A program made the position numbers and the translations under genes. This document shows positions 46,301 through 58,640 of a stretch of DNA of 64,000 nucleotides, in pieces. This DNA comes from Dryas octopetala (lineage: Eukaryota > Streptophyta > Magnoliopsida > Rosales > Rosaceae): positions 24,278,835 to 24,342,834 of the forward strand of contig OY992832.1 of the NCBI GenBank assembly GCA_963921425.1, written 5' to 3'. Position 1 is the stretch's first letter. Each line of letters begins with the position of its first letter. Under the pieces are notes generated by a model. That model was not told where the DNA came from. It made no database searches and was given only the letters and a program-made list of their open reading frames with translations.

Positions 46301-46698
46301 GAGAAATTAGGAAATTGCACTATTGATTCACGTATTCTTCTTTTAGTCTCGTATTGGTCCATGTTCTCTTTAATGATCCACTAACTTTGTGATGTGTTTC
46401 ATTGTAGTCTAAACCGTCAAATTAGCACAAACGATCATTTATTTTAGTTATGTGCCGTCCATGTGGGGGCTTTGTTGTGAACCAATATGGAATTAAATGA
46501 AGAATTAGTAGACTAATATGAAACTAAGTGAAAAATTAGTAGACCACAACAGTGTCCCGTGTGCACAGCACATAACTAAAATATACGATAGTTTGTGCTA
46601 ATTTGATGATTTGGACCACAATAAGAAATGTCACAAAGTTAGTGAACCAATATTAAACTTTCTAAAGAATAAGTGAACCAATGAGGCAATTTTCTCAT
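46301..46698. mobile_element. fold-back MITE with arms of about 190 bp
   Basis: The left arm contains CACTAACTTTGTGATGTGTTTC and CAAATTAGCACAAAC..TTAGTTATGTGC. The reverse complement of the right arm has the same words in the same order. It is non-coding and lies about 260 bp upstream of the eEF1B start codon. Confidence 0.7.
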
Positions 46699-46849
46699 TG
46701 AGAAATTTAACAAATTTTTCATTTATTTGCACATCTAACACATTTTTATTTTGCCTAGCTGCCCTTTGTAAAAATAATTTCCTAAAGCTCAAATAGATAA
46801 TAAAGGGTATAAAATATTGGATTTTTTTAGGGTTTTTTAATTAGTTTGG

Positions 46850-47060
46850 TATTGCTGTCACTTTTAAAATAATCACTTTTAGTTGTGCTATGAAAATAAT
46901 CGGCTGTAAAGTAAATAAGTTGAGCGTTTGGTAAACTTTGTTCCAAAAAGTGTTATGAGTATAAAAGCAGTGTATGAGTGTTTGGTAAATTTCAGTTTTA
47001 AAGTACTGTGATTGTGTATAATGACTAAAATAGACATAATACTAAAAGTGTTTTTTTTAC
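46850..47060. mobile_element. partial copy of the Tourist-like MITE seen at 1094-1581
   Basis: Shares TTAGTTTGGTATTG, CGGCTGTAAAGTAAA, AGTTGAG..TTTGGTAAA and GTGATTGTGTATAATGACTAAAATAGACAT-type words, in order, with the first 230 bp of the left-edge element. The right half is missing. Confidence 0.6.
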
Positions 47061-47510
47061 TCAATTATTTTAGTAAAGAGAGTACTCATGTATTTATATT
47101 TTTTTTCTATTTTTTTAATCTTGACCTAATAACCTCACTAAGAATGTTTTGATAGCATTTGTTTGTGTAGTATAAAAAATTTCGATGGAATTTTTAGAAA
47201 CGGTATAATAAATATGATAACAAGGTGATACTGTTTTCCATTAATATTTTAGGAATGCTATAAAAAATAGGATACCACGTCTCAAAGATTTTTGAATTCA
47301 TTGTACATTTCACTGATTTGATTATCATATAAGTAAAAGTAAACACAAATTTCATAATATGGTCTCAAAATATATAATTACATAGTACATCAAAGAAGGA
47401 TAATGTATAAATATATAACTGAGGTTTACAAAAGTGTTGCAACTACACCTCTTTTAATAAAAAAGAACAGTGAAAGTCCTTCAAAGATTTATATAATATC
47501 CATGCATGCT
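47061..47510. other. AT-rich intergenic sequence
   Basis: No gene or repeat family supported. Confidence 0.5.
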
Positions 47511-47515
47511 CTATT

Positions 47516-48660
47516 TTAGCTTCCCATATCAAGCATTCTGATTTCTTGTTGTTCCTGTTGATCTGAACGTGGTGTAATGCATAGAATATATTGTGCATTG
47601 AGACAAAGAATCTCCAGTTTTTGCTGCAAATTTGAACCAATAAATTGTGAGAAAACAAGAGCAATCTATATGCATTAAGAGCTCAAAAGCCTCGAGCAGC
47701 TTTGTGGTAGTAATTGAGCAAAAACTTTAAAACTCCATTCCAAGCCTAAAATAGGAATCTGGGTAAAAACCTTCAATCAGCCCCCCAAAAACAAGAGCTT
47801 CCAGCAGCCAAAACTCCTCAAAATAGAGGATAGCAGTTTCTGCAATTAAAATCAACATACAAATCACCCACATAAAAAATACCCAATTTCACACTATTTC
47901 TCCTACACTGTGGCCTAATCTTTCATCCTCTACGGTCTGCTATTCTCTAAAATATCAAGTATATGCATAAATATTTATAAAGGATGCAAATATTACAGGT
48001 AACAGTAAAACATTTGCCAAAAAATAAATTCTATGGGTAAGATGCAAGCTTCAACACCAAGCTTGAAAAATATCAATCATTTTTAAAAAATATCCGAAAC
48101 CATAGTCTTATGCCTCAAATACAAGTATATTGAGACATTAAGAATTGCTATAGGATGCCAACTACTTAACTTACATATACAACATCATCAGCTCCAAGAT
48201 GAGGATATCGGAAAATCCATCTTCCTCCAGTTTTATTTTCATGATTCTGGAACATCATAAACAAAAAAGAAATCTTACCCAATATAATATGTCAAATAAC
48301 CATTCTTTGAGCTTTCTAACGATTATTTTTTCCATTTCCCATTAACATATTCATGTATAAATCCAATAAAGAAAACATAGATATACTAAATTTAATTTCT
48401 TTAGGTATCTGCCCTTTGAAGGAAATGAAATGAAGAACCTGTCCATGCAATCTGCAGATTCGTCATGACAACTAGATAATCCTCATTCTCACATACAACT
48501 CTAATCTGGAAAACACAGAATTACAAGTTTTTTTTTTTCACTAAAAATAAAAATCCACAAAGTGGTTGCTGAAATAGGAAAATTTCTAGGTAAAAAAACC
48601 TGACAACCTTTTTCTTGCAAGCACCGAGCGCCCAAGGACTGTGGTTGGTGGTGATTTATA
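47516..48660 (-). pseudogene. possible multi-exon gene or pseudogene, function not recognised
   Basis: Minus-strand exon-like blocks bounded by good splice signals: TTTTCCAG/ATTAGAG..GGACAG/GTTCTT (about 48500-48434, RVVCENEDYLVVMTNLQIAW); GTTCCAG/AATCATG..GTATAT/GTAAGT (about 48246-48176, GGRWIFRYPHLGADDVVY); TTGCAG/AAACTG..GAAG/GTTTTT (about 47850-47770, ILYFEEFWLLEALVFGGLIEG); and TTTGCAG/CAAAAACTGG to about 47516 (LEILCLNAQYILCITPRSDQ or an alternative frame). A TATATAAA motif lies near 48655. The phases do not all agree in my reading, so either exons are missing from my model, the gene is dead, or it is a non-coding RNA. No domain recognised. Confidence 0.35.
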
Positions 48661-49014
48661 TATGCCCGCCATCAATGACAGAGATTGTGGAGAACTTTTT
48701 TGATTTGGGGTTTTCTGGCTCTTAAAGAAGAAATAGAAGAGAGAGATGAATTGAGAGAATTGGTAGCTTCAGGATGAGGGTCTTGGGAGGATTTTTCTCT
48801 TGGAATCTCAGGGATGAAGTTGAGATTTTGAAAGAGAACACTGGCACACTGCACTAGTACGCTGAAAGTGAGAGAAAGAAGTGATCGAGATGAATTGTTC
48901 AGGATAGACGAAGGACAAGTCGTGTCATTAAGATAAAATATTAAGGACATTTGCGGTATTGTAAATTTTTCATTTAAAGGAAAAGGTAGCTTCTCTTGAC
49001 AGCAGTCTAGAGAT
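48661..49014. other. 5' flank of the candidate gene
   Basis: A 119-codon minus-strand frame here (48672-49031) has no recognisable domain and runs into the transposon end at 49018, so I do not call it a gene. Confidence 0.4.
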
Positions 49015-49017
49015 TTA

Positions 49018-50113
49018 GGGGGTGTATTCAATTAAGATTTTAATGGACTTTTTTAGAGTTTTTAAAAGTCATTGACTTTGGTAGAGTTGATGGATTTTTA
49101 ATGACTTTCATAAACTCCACATAGACTTTGACAGAATTCTATTTAGAGTTTTCCTGATTTTTCTCATAGATTTTGAAGGATTTTTATAGACTTATAATAA
49201 CTTTAATATAATTTTTTATTATTTATTTTAAGATTTCTCCAATATGTTTTTTATTTTTTTGTCCTCCGTGAGTAAGTGGAATGGAGATGAGCTTTGAGAC
49301 CAAGATGCATGTGTTATAAATTGTCCTAATATTGCAAACAATATAAAAAGTTGGGGCTAGAATTGTAGGGACTAAAATTATTTTGTTCCATAATTTATTA
49401 TAAGTGTTCTGAATTTTATGTTTTTATGTTGTTAGACTGTCAAATATTATGTTTTAACGAGTTGTTAGAATTTGTCTAATTGAATTGACAGGTTGAGAAC
49501 ATTATATGATGTGGTGGTAACATTATTTCTCAAATTATGAATATATAATCTTGTGATTTTGTTGAGTACTTAAAGACTGTGAAGTGGTTGGTTTGAATAT
49601 CTTGCTGTTACATTGCATTGTGGCAACGCTGTTGGTTTCAACCCAGGATGGGGAGTCAATTAAATATAAGAGAAAAAGACAATTAATATAAGAGAATATA
49701 GTAATTAGAAAAAAATAAATTAAGAGGTGGGTGAAAAAATAAGATTAGGGGTTTAGCATCACTCTTTAAAAAATAAATAAATACCATTTTTTTAATAACT
49801 TTTTAATATTTGAAATCCTTTGAAATCTGCAAAGGGAACGCTGGAGAATTATTGACTTTGATATAACATAATTTACACTACAAAGTCCATGAAAGTCTTT
49901 TAAAGTCTATCATTTAATAAAGTCAATGACTTTTTGAATACCATATCACTTTTATAGACTCTCTCAAAATCTTAATTGAATACCATTGACTTTTTAAAAG
50001 TATTGATTGAATACCACCAGACTTTTATAAACTCTTTAAAAGTTTTGATTGAATACCACCAGACTTTTTAATTCCACCAAAGTCATTTAAAATCCTAATT
50101 GAATACACCCTCC
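49018..50113. mobile_element. non-autonomous DNA transposon with GGGTGTATTCAATT ends, 1.1 kb
   Basis: The left end is GGGGGTGTATTCAATTAAGA and the right end is the complement of GGAGGGTGTATTCAATTAGG. Both are flanked by TTA (49015-49017 and 50114-50116). Subterminal words such as GACTTT, ATTGAATACCA and AAAGTC recur in both ends. It is non-coding. The 3-bp TTA flank suggests PIF/Harbinger, though this terminal wording is also met in other plant MITE groups. Confidence 0.65.
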
Positions 50114-50116
50114 TTA

Positions 50117-50911
50117 GAGAAGTTGCCTCTTAGCTGTTTCTAAGTCTACCCAACATTTCTCTTCCTCCCGTACAGGTACAAGTGTGCAACAACCATGGCA
50201 TTATTGCCTCAATATTCTATGGCACCCAATGTCTAAGAATAAAAGATAAAATCTGCCAAAGAAGATTGAGAGAGTGATGATTAAGAACTCATGTCCACGA
50301 AGATCTCATGCTGGAGCTGTATAAGTATACTATTAGACCTTATGGTGACCTGTTTTATTCTTTAAACAAAATATTATTTTCATTGGCATAAGAAATCATG
50401 TCATTAAGAGATAAAATTAGAACAAATGAATGGTATATAGAAAAAAGAGAGATATAAGAAAAAGTTTGTTGTTGACATCTTTATTGGACTCCATAAGAAC
50501 TATATAATATATTATAAGTCAATAAAAGTCTATCGATGTCTATGAAAGTGATTTAATATAGAACTTTATCCAAGTCTATTTAAGTTTATAAAAATCTATC
50601 AATATTATGTGAAGTCTATAATAGTTTATTAACTCCAAAAAAGTTTGTCACCTATAAAAAGTCTACAAAAGTCTATGAAAATCTAGATTAAATAGTATTG
50701 ATCTAAATTTTATAATAACAAATTAGGTGGGTTAATTAAGAAAATAAAAAATATTTGATAAAAAAATAAAAATAAAAAATACACTTCTTTTTTTTTTTTT
50801 TAGATTTAAAAAAAAAACTTCTAGATGATTGAAATTATTTTTAAAATTTAAATATCTATAAGCATAGTGAGACCAAAAGATTTTCCAGTGACCAAAGGAT
50901 TAGGAAAATAT

Positions 50912-50951
<40 letters not shown>

Positions 50952-52170
50952 GCCGTCAAAGAGTGACCATGATGTGCTTAACCAATCTGCGACAAAATTT
51001 GCCTCCAAAGAGGATAGGAAAGCTCAAATGTCGAATGACTTGTGTTTGTACCATGATTTTCAGGTGACATAAATTTGGCCCAAAAGTTGAGATAAGCCCA
51101 ATTTCAAGGCCCATGCAAGATGTCTCTGGCGAGTAAAAGATGCCTTGGCGGAAAGATATTTTCTCGGCTACACCAAGCCAAGAAGATTATGAGAGAGGGC
51201 CAGTAATGCAAAGCCACGTGGGATCATAAAGCTATCAAAAGCTGGGCAACATATATCAAAGAGGATAAGTACCAGAATGTTTAGGTTGTTCAGAACCCTA
51301 CACGTGGCGATAATCCAAGAGAGGACTACCTAGAGTTTTTGGGATCTCAAGTCAAGTATAAATACAAAGCTACAGCCAATATGGCACTCTCTCCAACAAC
51401 TCACACAAAAACCCAAATTCATTATCTAAAAATTCTCTGCCAAATGACTTGATCATTCACTTTGTCTGCATTTTATTTTCGTTAATGCGTTGATCTCATT
51501 TCTTTTATTACAACTTTGTTTGTTCTTGCACATTTAATAGCTTTAGTTACTACTCTTCTCCTCACATTTATTTTTTGAATTTAATGTATTTCCTCACTAA
51601 GAATTAATCAAGAAAGCATTCATTTTCTCAATCATTAAATGTTTATTATTAGTCCATTATCACTCTTTTTCCTGAATTTTGCAATCCTTATATGTGACTT
51701 GTGATTCCAATTAGCATCATTGTCGGATCTAGATCTCCGTAATTTTTAGTTTATTTACTTGTTTTATTTAATCATTTACCAAGAACCAGATGAACACATC
51801 TTGACTTAAATAAAGGCTTTTAGCATTTAAAGTCCTAGAATGCCTAGACATAGAAAAGAACCAGCCACAATCGTTTGATTCCTTTTATTTTTATTTTATT
51901 TTGTCTTATTTCTATACTTTTAGTTATTTTGCAATTGTTCCAAGTATGATCTATACTTGGTGGCACGCCCCTCTCGCACAGATTAAGTGATGATATGAGT
52001 CAAATCCTAGCCCAACCCATGAGCGAAGCATTTTTTACCATAACAACTTGTCGAGAAATTATTTCGAATCCTTGGATATTGTCATGAAGAGCAATACATT
52101 GATCGACCTTGCTCCAACCAGTCCTCCAAAGTTGTTCTTAATAATAGATCCACAAGCAACATCTTAATTG
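50117..52170. other. intergenic sequence with a (TC)n microsatellite
   Basis: 50460-50700 contains many scattered AAGTCTAT words related to the subterminal repeats of the element to the left, perhaps a second decayed copy. (TC)n at about 50917-50949. The rest shows no supported gene. Confidence 0.45.
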
Positions 52171-52176
52171 ATAATC

Positions 52177-53850
52177 TGTTAGATAGCTAATGTATATGGG
52201 CTTTACTTGTGTATCATGTATGCCCTAAGTCTATGGGCCTTTGTATACTTGTATAAATACACATATTATCAATGAGAAAATTATCTAGTTCTACAAAACT
52301 TTCATGGTATCAAAGCCCTAGGTTTCTTTTCAGCCCCTCTCCCTCATTCTTTTTCTTGTCGAAACCCTAGCTTTCTCCTGTCTTCATCATGTCGTCTTCT
52401 GATGCTATAGCGCATATCCCACCACCTGTTGCGTCACCTGCCTCCCTTCCCGGACCCAACGTCGGGCACTTTTATCGCCTCACAGACTCTAACTACCTTT
52501 TTTGGGTGAGTCTCATGCGACCCTTTCTTGTGGGTCACGGTTTATGGAAGTTTGTGGACAAATCTTTTGCTTCTCCGCCTACGTCTCTTCCTTCTCCTGA
52601 GGATTCTGCGGCAGGCGCTCTGCCTACTTCCAACCCAGCGTACGAGACATGGTACCAACAAGATCAATTGGTTCTCTCCTATATCACCTATACCTTTTCC
52701 GAGACTATCCTCGCTCTCACGGTTGGCCTCTCCACCTTTCGGGCAGTTTGAGATTGCCTTCACCAACATTTTGCTCAACGTTTCATTGCCAACGCTGCCA
52801 ACATTCACTTCCAACTCATGGCTATTCAGAAGGGCTCCAAATCGATTTCTGAGTATTTGCAGGAGGCCAAGCATCTTTCAGACTCCCTTACTTTTATCAA
52901 TGATCCTATTTCTGATAATGACTTGGTTTTGGCGGTTCTTTGTGGCTTGGGGACGAATTATCATATGCTTATTACTGCCATTTTGAATTCTCCATCGATG
53001 CCTTCTCTTCCGGATCTTCGGTCTTGCCTTCTCTTTTATGAAGCTCAGTTACTTCGTCCGTCTCTTGTCTTGGGTTTGGGGCAAACTGCTCTTTTTACCA
53101 CTGCCACTCTTTCTGCTACTCCATCCTACGCTCCTTCTCCACAAGCCCATTATTCTGGCTATTCGCAACAGGGCTTTTCTGGCTGTGGTCGGGAAGGTTA
53201 TGGTGGCAGTGGTGGTGGTCGTCATGGTGGCGGTCGTGGAGGTCGGAGTGGCGACGGTCGTGGCCATAGTGGTGGTTCTCGTGGTGGGGGCTGGTAGTAT
53301 TCCCCATAGCAACATGGTTTTTCTCCTGCTCCCTATTATCCACCTACACCTCAACCTTATGCTCATTTTTATTCTTCATATCATGCCATGCTGCCTCTGC
53401 CTCGCTCTCCTAGTGATCAAGGTGTCCTTAGCCCTCCGCCGTCTCAATGGTGCTCGACTTGATCTACTTATGCCCATGGTGCGACTGCTTGTCCACATAG
53501 GTGCTCTGGGCCGGACTCCTTTCCTCAGGCCTTTGCGGGTCTTCAGGTGGCTCAGTATCTCGAACCTGGCACTTGGATTCCTGACTCCGACGCCACCCAT
53601 CACATGACTGGCAACCCATCCTCCTTCCAGCAAGCTTCTCCATACAATGGTAATACTTATGTCCAACTTGGAAATGGTGAAACTCTTAACATAGCTTATA
53701 CTAGTACGATACCCATTGCTCTTAACTCTTGTCTTTTTCGTCTCAATCATGTTTTTCATGTTCCTTCACTTAACAAGAATTTGTTAACTATTGCCAAGTT
53801 CACACATCACAATCGATCCATTAAAATTAAATTTGACAAAAGATGAAGAT
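52177..53850 (+). mobile_element. truncated Ty1/copia element (5' LTR, gag, start of pol)
   Basis: A short LTR of about 119 bp (52177-52295, TGTTAGATAG..TTCTACA), a primer site TGGTATCAAAGCCC at 52305, then gag pieces (NVGHFYRLTDSNYLFW, about 52389-53290, with a Gly/Arg-rich end) and a protease start (PDSDATHHMTGN, about 53575). Integrase, RT, RNase H and the 3' LTR are absent. The short LTR and gag wording fit an Ale/Retrofit-like lineage, but the lineage is tentative. Fossil with several breaks. Confidence 0.8.
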
Positions 53851-54590
53851 GGAACCTGCCAAGTGATCCACCTCAAATAAAATTCTAAAGAAAATTCAAT
53901 AGTACAAATTCATATGTTATACGAGTACCTTTTTAATTCTTAGATGTGATGATTCACTTTTGATTCATATGTGATGTTTGATAGGATTCATTTTTGCACT
54001 CATCATGGTGGATGGGTGACACGTGTCACATGACCACCTTTTTGTGACACATGTCACCTATCCACCATGGTGGTAATGTTCACCAGTCACCACCACTTTT
54101 TTGTGATGAGCAAAAATGGATTCACCTTTGATATGCTTCTATCACACACAAATTTTGCATATAAATAGACTCCTTTATAGGTACAGAAGGATACTTAACT
54201 AGGAAAATAAAACTAATTCCTTAACCTATGCCTAATTAGATAATCAACTCCTCATTATATAATTCAAAACTAATTTAATTTAATTTTTTTTGTATAATTA
54301 AATCATAATCTCATAAGTCATAACTTCATAAATCCATAAATTCATAAAAAACCACATGAACCTACTAAAAGTCTAAAATCATGGGTAACCCACAACATAT
54401 ATGCGACGAAAAAAACAAAGGCAACCCACGAATGTATTATGTTTAATGACGCGGCAGGAAACGTGGAGGGATAGGGAAAACGCACAGATCACGACAGAAG
54501 GACATTTGAAAAAGAAAAAGAAAAAGGGAAGTAGAAAATCTCGCTTAATTAGAACGACAGAAAGTAAAAATCAGGACTTTTTGGATTTTG
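53851..54590. other. intergenic, promoter side of the NC2-alpha gene
   Basis: Contains an inverted pair of GTGACA.GTGTCAC words around 54015-54075 (a small hairpin), otherwise AT-rich with no coding frame. Confidence 0.4.
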
Positions 54591-54791
54591 GTCCTAGAGC
54601 ACCGGTTGGGGAAGAAACACAGAGAAGCCATTGCCAAGTTTTTTTCTTCCTTCTTCTTCTTCTGTCTTAGTTTTACTGGGTTTCTTTCAGTTACAGTCGC
54701 TTTTCCCTTAGGGCTTTTCTCTTTTTCCTGCAAGGGAGTGTGTGTGTATGTTGTTTGTTGATATTTGATTTGATGGTCAGACGTTGACAGT

Positions 54792-57700
54792 ATGAAAAAG
54801 AAGCTCGATACTCGTTTCCCAGCCGTAAGTTTTTTGCTTCCTCTCTTTTTATTTGTTTTTTCTGCGAAAGAACATGTACTAACATCCCACATCCCAGTTG
54901 TGGTTATGTCTGTCTAAGGTTTTGGCTCTTCTGACTTAGACTGTGAGTGTGTGAGTTTTACTGTTACTGTATTTGTAGAACTTATGAAGGATTAATCTTT
55001 AAAGGGTCTTTTTCTTGGATGCTTAATCATAACCTTGCACTTTGTAATTGGTTGATTTTCTAGATGTATTGGCTATAATCTTCAAATTTCGTATGCTTTG
55101 TGAGTGTGGGTGTTACTGTTATTGTTTGTGGAAACTAGAAAGGAGTCATCTTTAAAGGGTCTTTTCTTGGATGCTTAATCATAACCCTTCACTTTGTAAT
55201 ATGTTGAATTTCTATATGTATTGGCTATAATCTTCTAATTTCGTATGCTTTAGGCGGAACTTGCAGCGTTTCAGTTGCTTTTCCTGGCGGGCTTTCATAT
55301 GAAATAGTTTTTATTTTCCTTTTTCTGAGATCAGTTACGAAAGAGGGTTGCGGTGTTTCTTTTGATAGGAATAAGGTTAAATTTTTATCCACAACGTTAA
55401 TTTATGTTCAGTTTGTTAAGAGGTTTTTGTATGTTTTTCATTCAAATCTATTTGTAATATTTTGTCTCTAAATGTTCAACGCCAAATTTGCTTATACTTT
55501 GATCATTGTGAGGTTTTTTCCTACATTGTGATGAGTTTCTTTGTCTCTGAGTTTTCTCTGTGTGTTTGTGTGTCTTTTTTGACTTACTGGAGATGTGTGG
55601 ATAATCGGTGGGCAATATATTTAAGTCTGTAACGATGATACCTCATCTATTTTCAGTCTTCAATATGTTAAAATTTGCATATATGGTTATACAGAACTTT
55701 TATTCGTTCCATGCAATAATGCTTGTTAGTATTCCTACCAAAACAATTTCGGAAGTATAGTTAAGGGAAGCACGGATATGTCGGTGTTGGAAACAAGAAT
55801 ATTGGATACCTCAGTCCCAAAAAAAAAAAATATTTGGATGCCATACACATATAATTTATATACTCATATGTATATTTGTGTCTCTAATTTTTGGTGATAA
55901 TGAATCAGATATTCTCTAGTCATAACTTGATATTATTTGGACATGCTAAGACTCCACAATTTTGGTCCTAAAGCCTAAGCTTACACCATAAAGCCTTCAA
56001 AATTTTCACTTAGAATGAAACCCTTTATTATATACTGAAATTCTTGTATCATATAACAATAATGTGTGATATTTCTCCTGAATACCTTTATTGCTTAAAT
56101 GCATGCATATATGCCATAGTACTGTTATATGGTTGGATGAGATATGGATATGTCTCCCACTGTAGAAGTAAGGAAAGAAAAAACTTAATACTCTACGCTA
56201 ACAGGCCTCATATAGCAAGCAATTTTTTTTTTTTGTAGAGTACTAGAGCTTTTTATCCTTTTTCTTTTATCCCTAATAGTCTTCTTTTTTTAGCTATATT
56301 TAGAATATTCTAATATTTTCTATTTTATTAACAGAAAACTGTTCATTTTATATTTTATAAATACTCTTCATAGTATGTGAATCTGAATAAAATAATGATA
56401 TTCCATAGTGGTTTCTTCCAATCATTATATATTTCCTTTGATTTGATCATATGCATAATCATGTTTATGCCATTCTGGTCATATACTCTTCATATATGTT
56501 TTCTTATATTTCCATAGTGGCTTTTGGGTCCTAGTTCTATTCTGAATAATCATGTAGTCGGTCCTTGTTTAGGTATAACGTTATTTAAAGCAATTTCCTA
56601 TTAGGGTACATGAGTTCCTCCTTTAGCTTTGTATAAATGTTCCCTTGTTTGGCTTTGCATGAGTTTGCATCCATGCATGTGTGGGCCTGTGTTAAACTTA
56701 CCATTCACCTGAACTTGGTTGTTTCTGTGAAATTGTTCTCTGTACTACAAGCCCGGCCACTCTGGCAATAGTCAGAGTATTGATCTTGTTCATTTACTTT
56801 TCTTTTTGGTTGATGATAATTCTCATGAACATGATTGTTCCCTAATTAAAAACTAGGTGCCAACTTATTCTTCTCTGTGTCTGTGTTCAAGTAATCTCTC
56901 ACATGAATTTGGTTCACCTGTTTGTGTTGTACTTTTTTATTCACAAAAGTGGTAGTACCCTTTTCATTATGGAAATATTTTGCTCCATTATGGGATATAT
57001 GTCTAAAATCTTGTTATTTCTATTGTTTTTTTTTTTAATTTTTTTTTTATTTTAAACTTTCCTTTTTCACCCTATGTTTTCTTGGTAATCAAACTGAGCT
57101 TGCTACATGCTATTTGAGTGTTTTAGCTCAACTGCGATAAGCACCTCATAGCCATACAGAAGGGGGGAAAACAATGAAAGAAAAAACTCATAAAATTCAA
57201 TTTCTGGGATGCCGATCTGTTTCACTTTCTCCTCTCTTCCAACAAAGTAGTTCCAGTTCCCACCATTGGAGTTTCAGGATTGTCCACAGCCGGAATCTCT
57301 CTTGATCTATTTCCTTCATTTTACCCCCATAGTGCTCTTCTTTCAGCCGACAAACTTCTTTGGCTATTTCTATTCACCTAGGCTATGAATAGCCTTTCTA
57401 AGCGCTCGACCTTCAATACAGAGTTGACATTGGTGGAACCTCTTTTTCTTGTGCTCTTGTGGCTTCTCCTCTATGCTCTATTTTTACTCCCAATACATTT
57501 TGCAACAATCCCACATTGTAAAAGGTTTCTGACTCTTCCTTTGTGCTTATAAAGCTGTAGATCTCTTCACATCAAAAATAAGATGTGAACTTTTATGGGC
57601 TCCAGTTGGGCTCAACTTTTTGGCCTGTTTTGGCTGAAACTTTGGGCTTTATTTTCTTGGGGTCTGAGTTTGGGTTATTTTGTTGGCTTAATTAAGCTAA

Positions 57701-58576
57701 CAAAAACTGACCAACCCAACCCGAAATTAATTGGGTTGGTTTTGTCCATTTAGGTTGGCGGTTTTGGTTTCAAAATTTACAAACTGACACAGTCAGTTTG
57801 TATGTCAGTTTGGTGCATGGGTTAGGTCCAAAACTGAGCCAACCCAAATCTGTAGCCACCCTTAGTTTGGAGGGAGGGCTGTAACATACTTTCCTGGATT
57901 TATAGGAACCGAGATGCCAGAAAATTAATTTTTGGGTTTGCTTATGCAAGCTTATTAGCAGCGTCCTTGGACTAGGTCTCAGTGATTCTGTTATATGGTG
58001 TAAATGCTTTTCTGTTTTCCTCTTTCCTTATCTTAGTTAAATCCTTTTGTCTTTTCTTTCTCCCTCAAATGAATGGTTATGCAACTTTCCAATGCTGTAT
58101 GACTGAATTCTCTATTTCTTATTATGTCAATCAACCTTTTAATTGAGTTAATGCTGTTACCATTGTTGCACAGGCTCGAATTAAGAAGATCATGCAAGCT
58201 GATGAGGATGTTGGAAAGATAGCTATGGCTGTGCCTCTTCTAGTTTGTAAGTAATTTAAAAGTTTCACATTGATTTCTCTATAATTATTTCAGGTAATTT
58301 TATTTCCTCTTCCAGATTTTTTGGTTTTGTTGTTGTTGATACTTAATGGCTTGTGTATATTTGCTTGCAGCCAAAGCCTTGGAACTATTTCTGCAAGATT
58401 TATGTGACCGAACGTATGGGATAACCCTGAAGAGAGGAGCAAAGACAATGAGTTCTCTGCATTTGTAAGCATTCATTTCTGGGGTTAAAATATGTTGAAT
58501 ACAGGGCCTTAATTCAGAGCTCTTTTAAACTGCAGCTCCTTAGCATTGTATTGAAGTCTGGGCTTTTGATATTTGA

Positions 58577-58640
<64 letters not shown>

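Noticed and set aside
48672-49031. 119-codon minus-strand open frame
   Set aside because: No domain, composition unlike a known protein, and it extends into the terminal repeat of the element at 49018.
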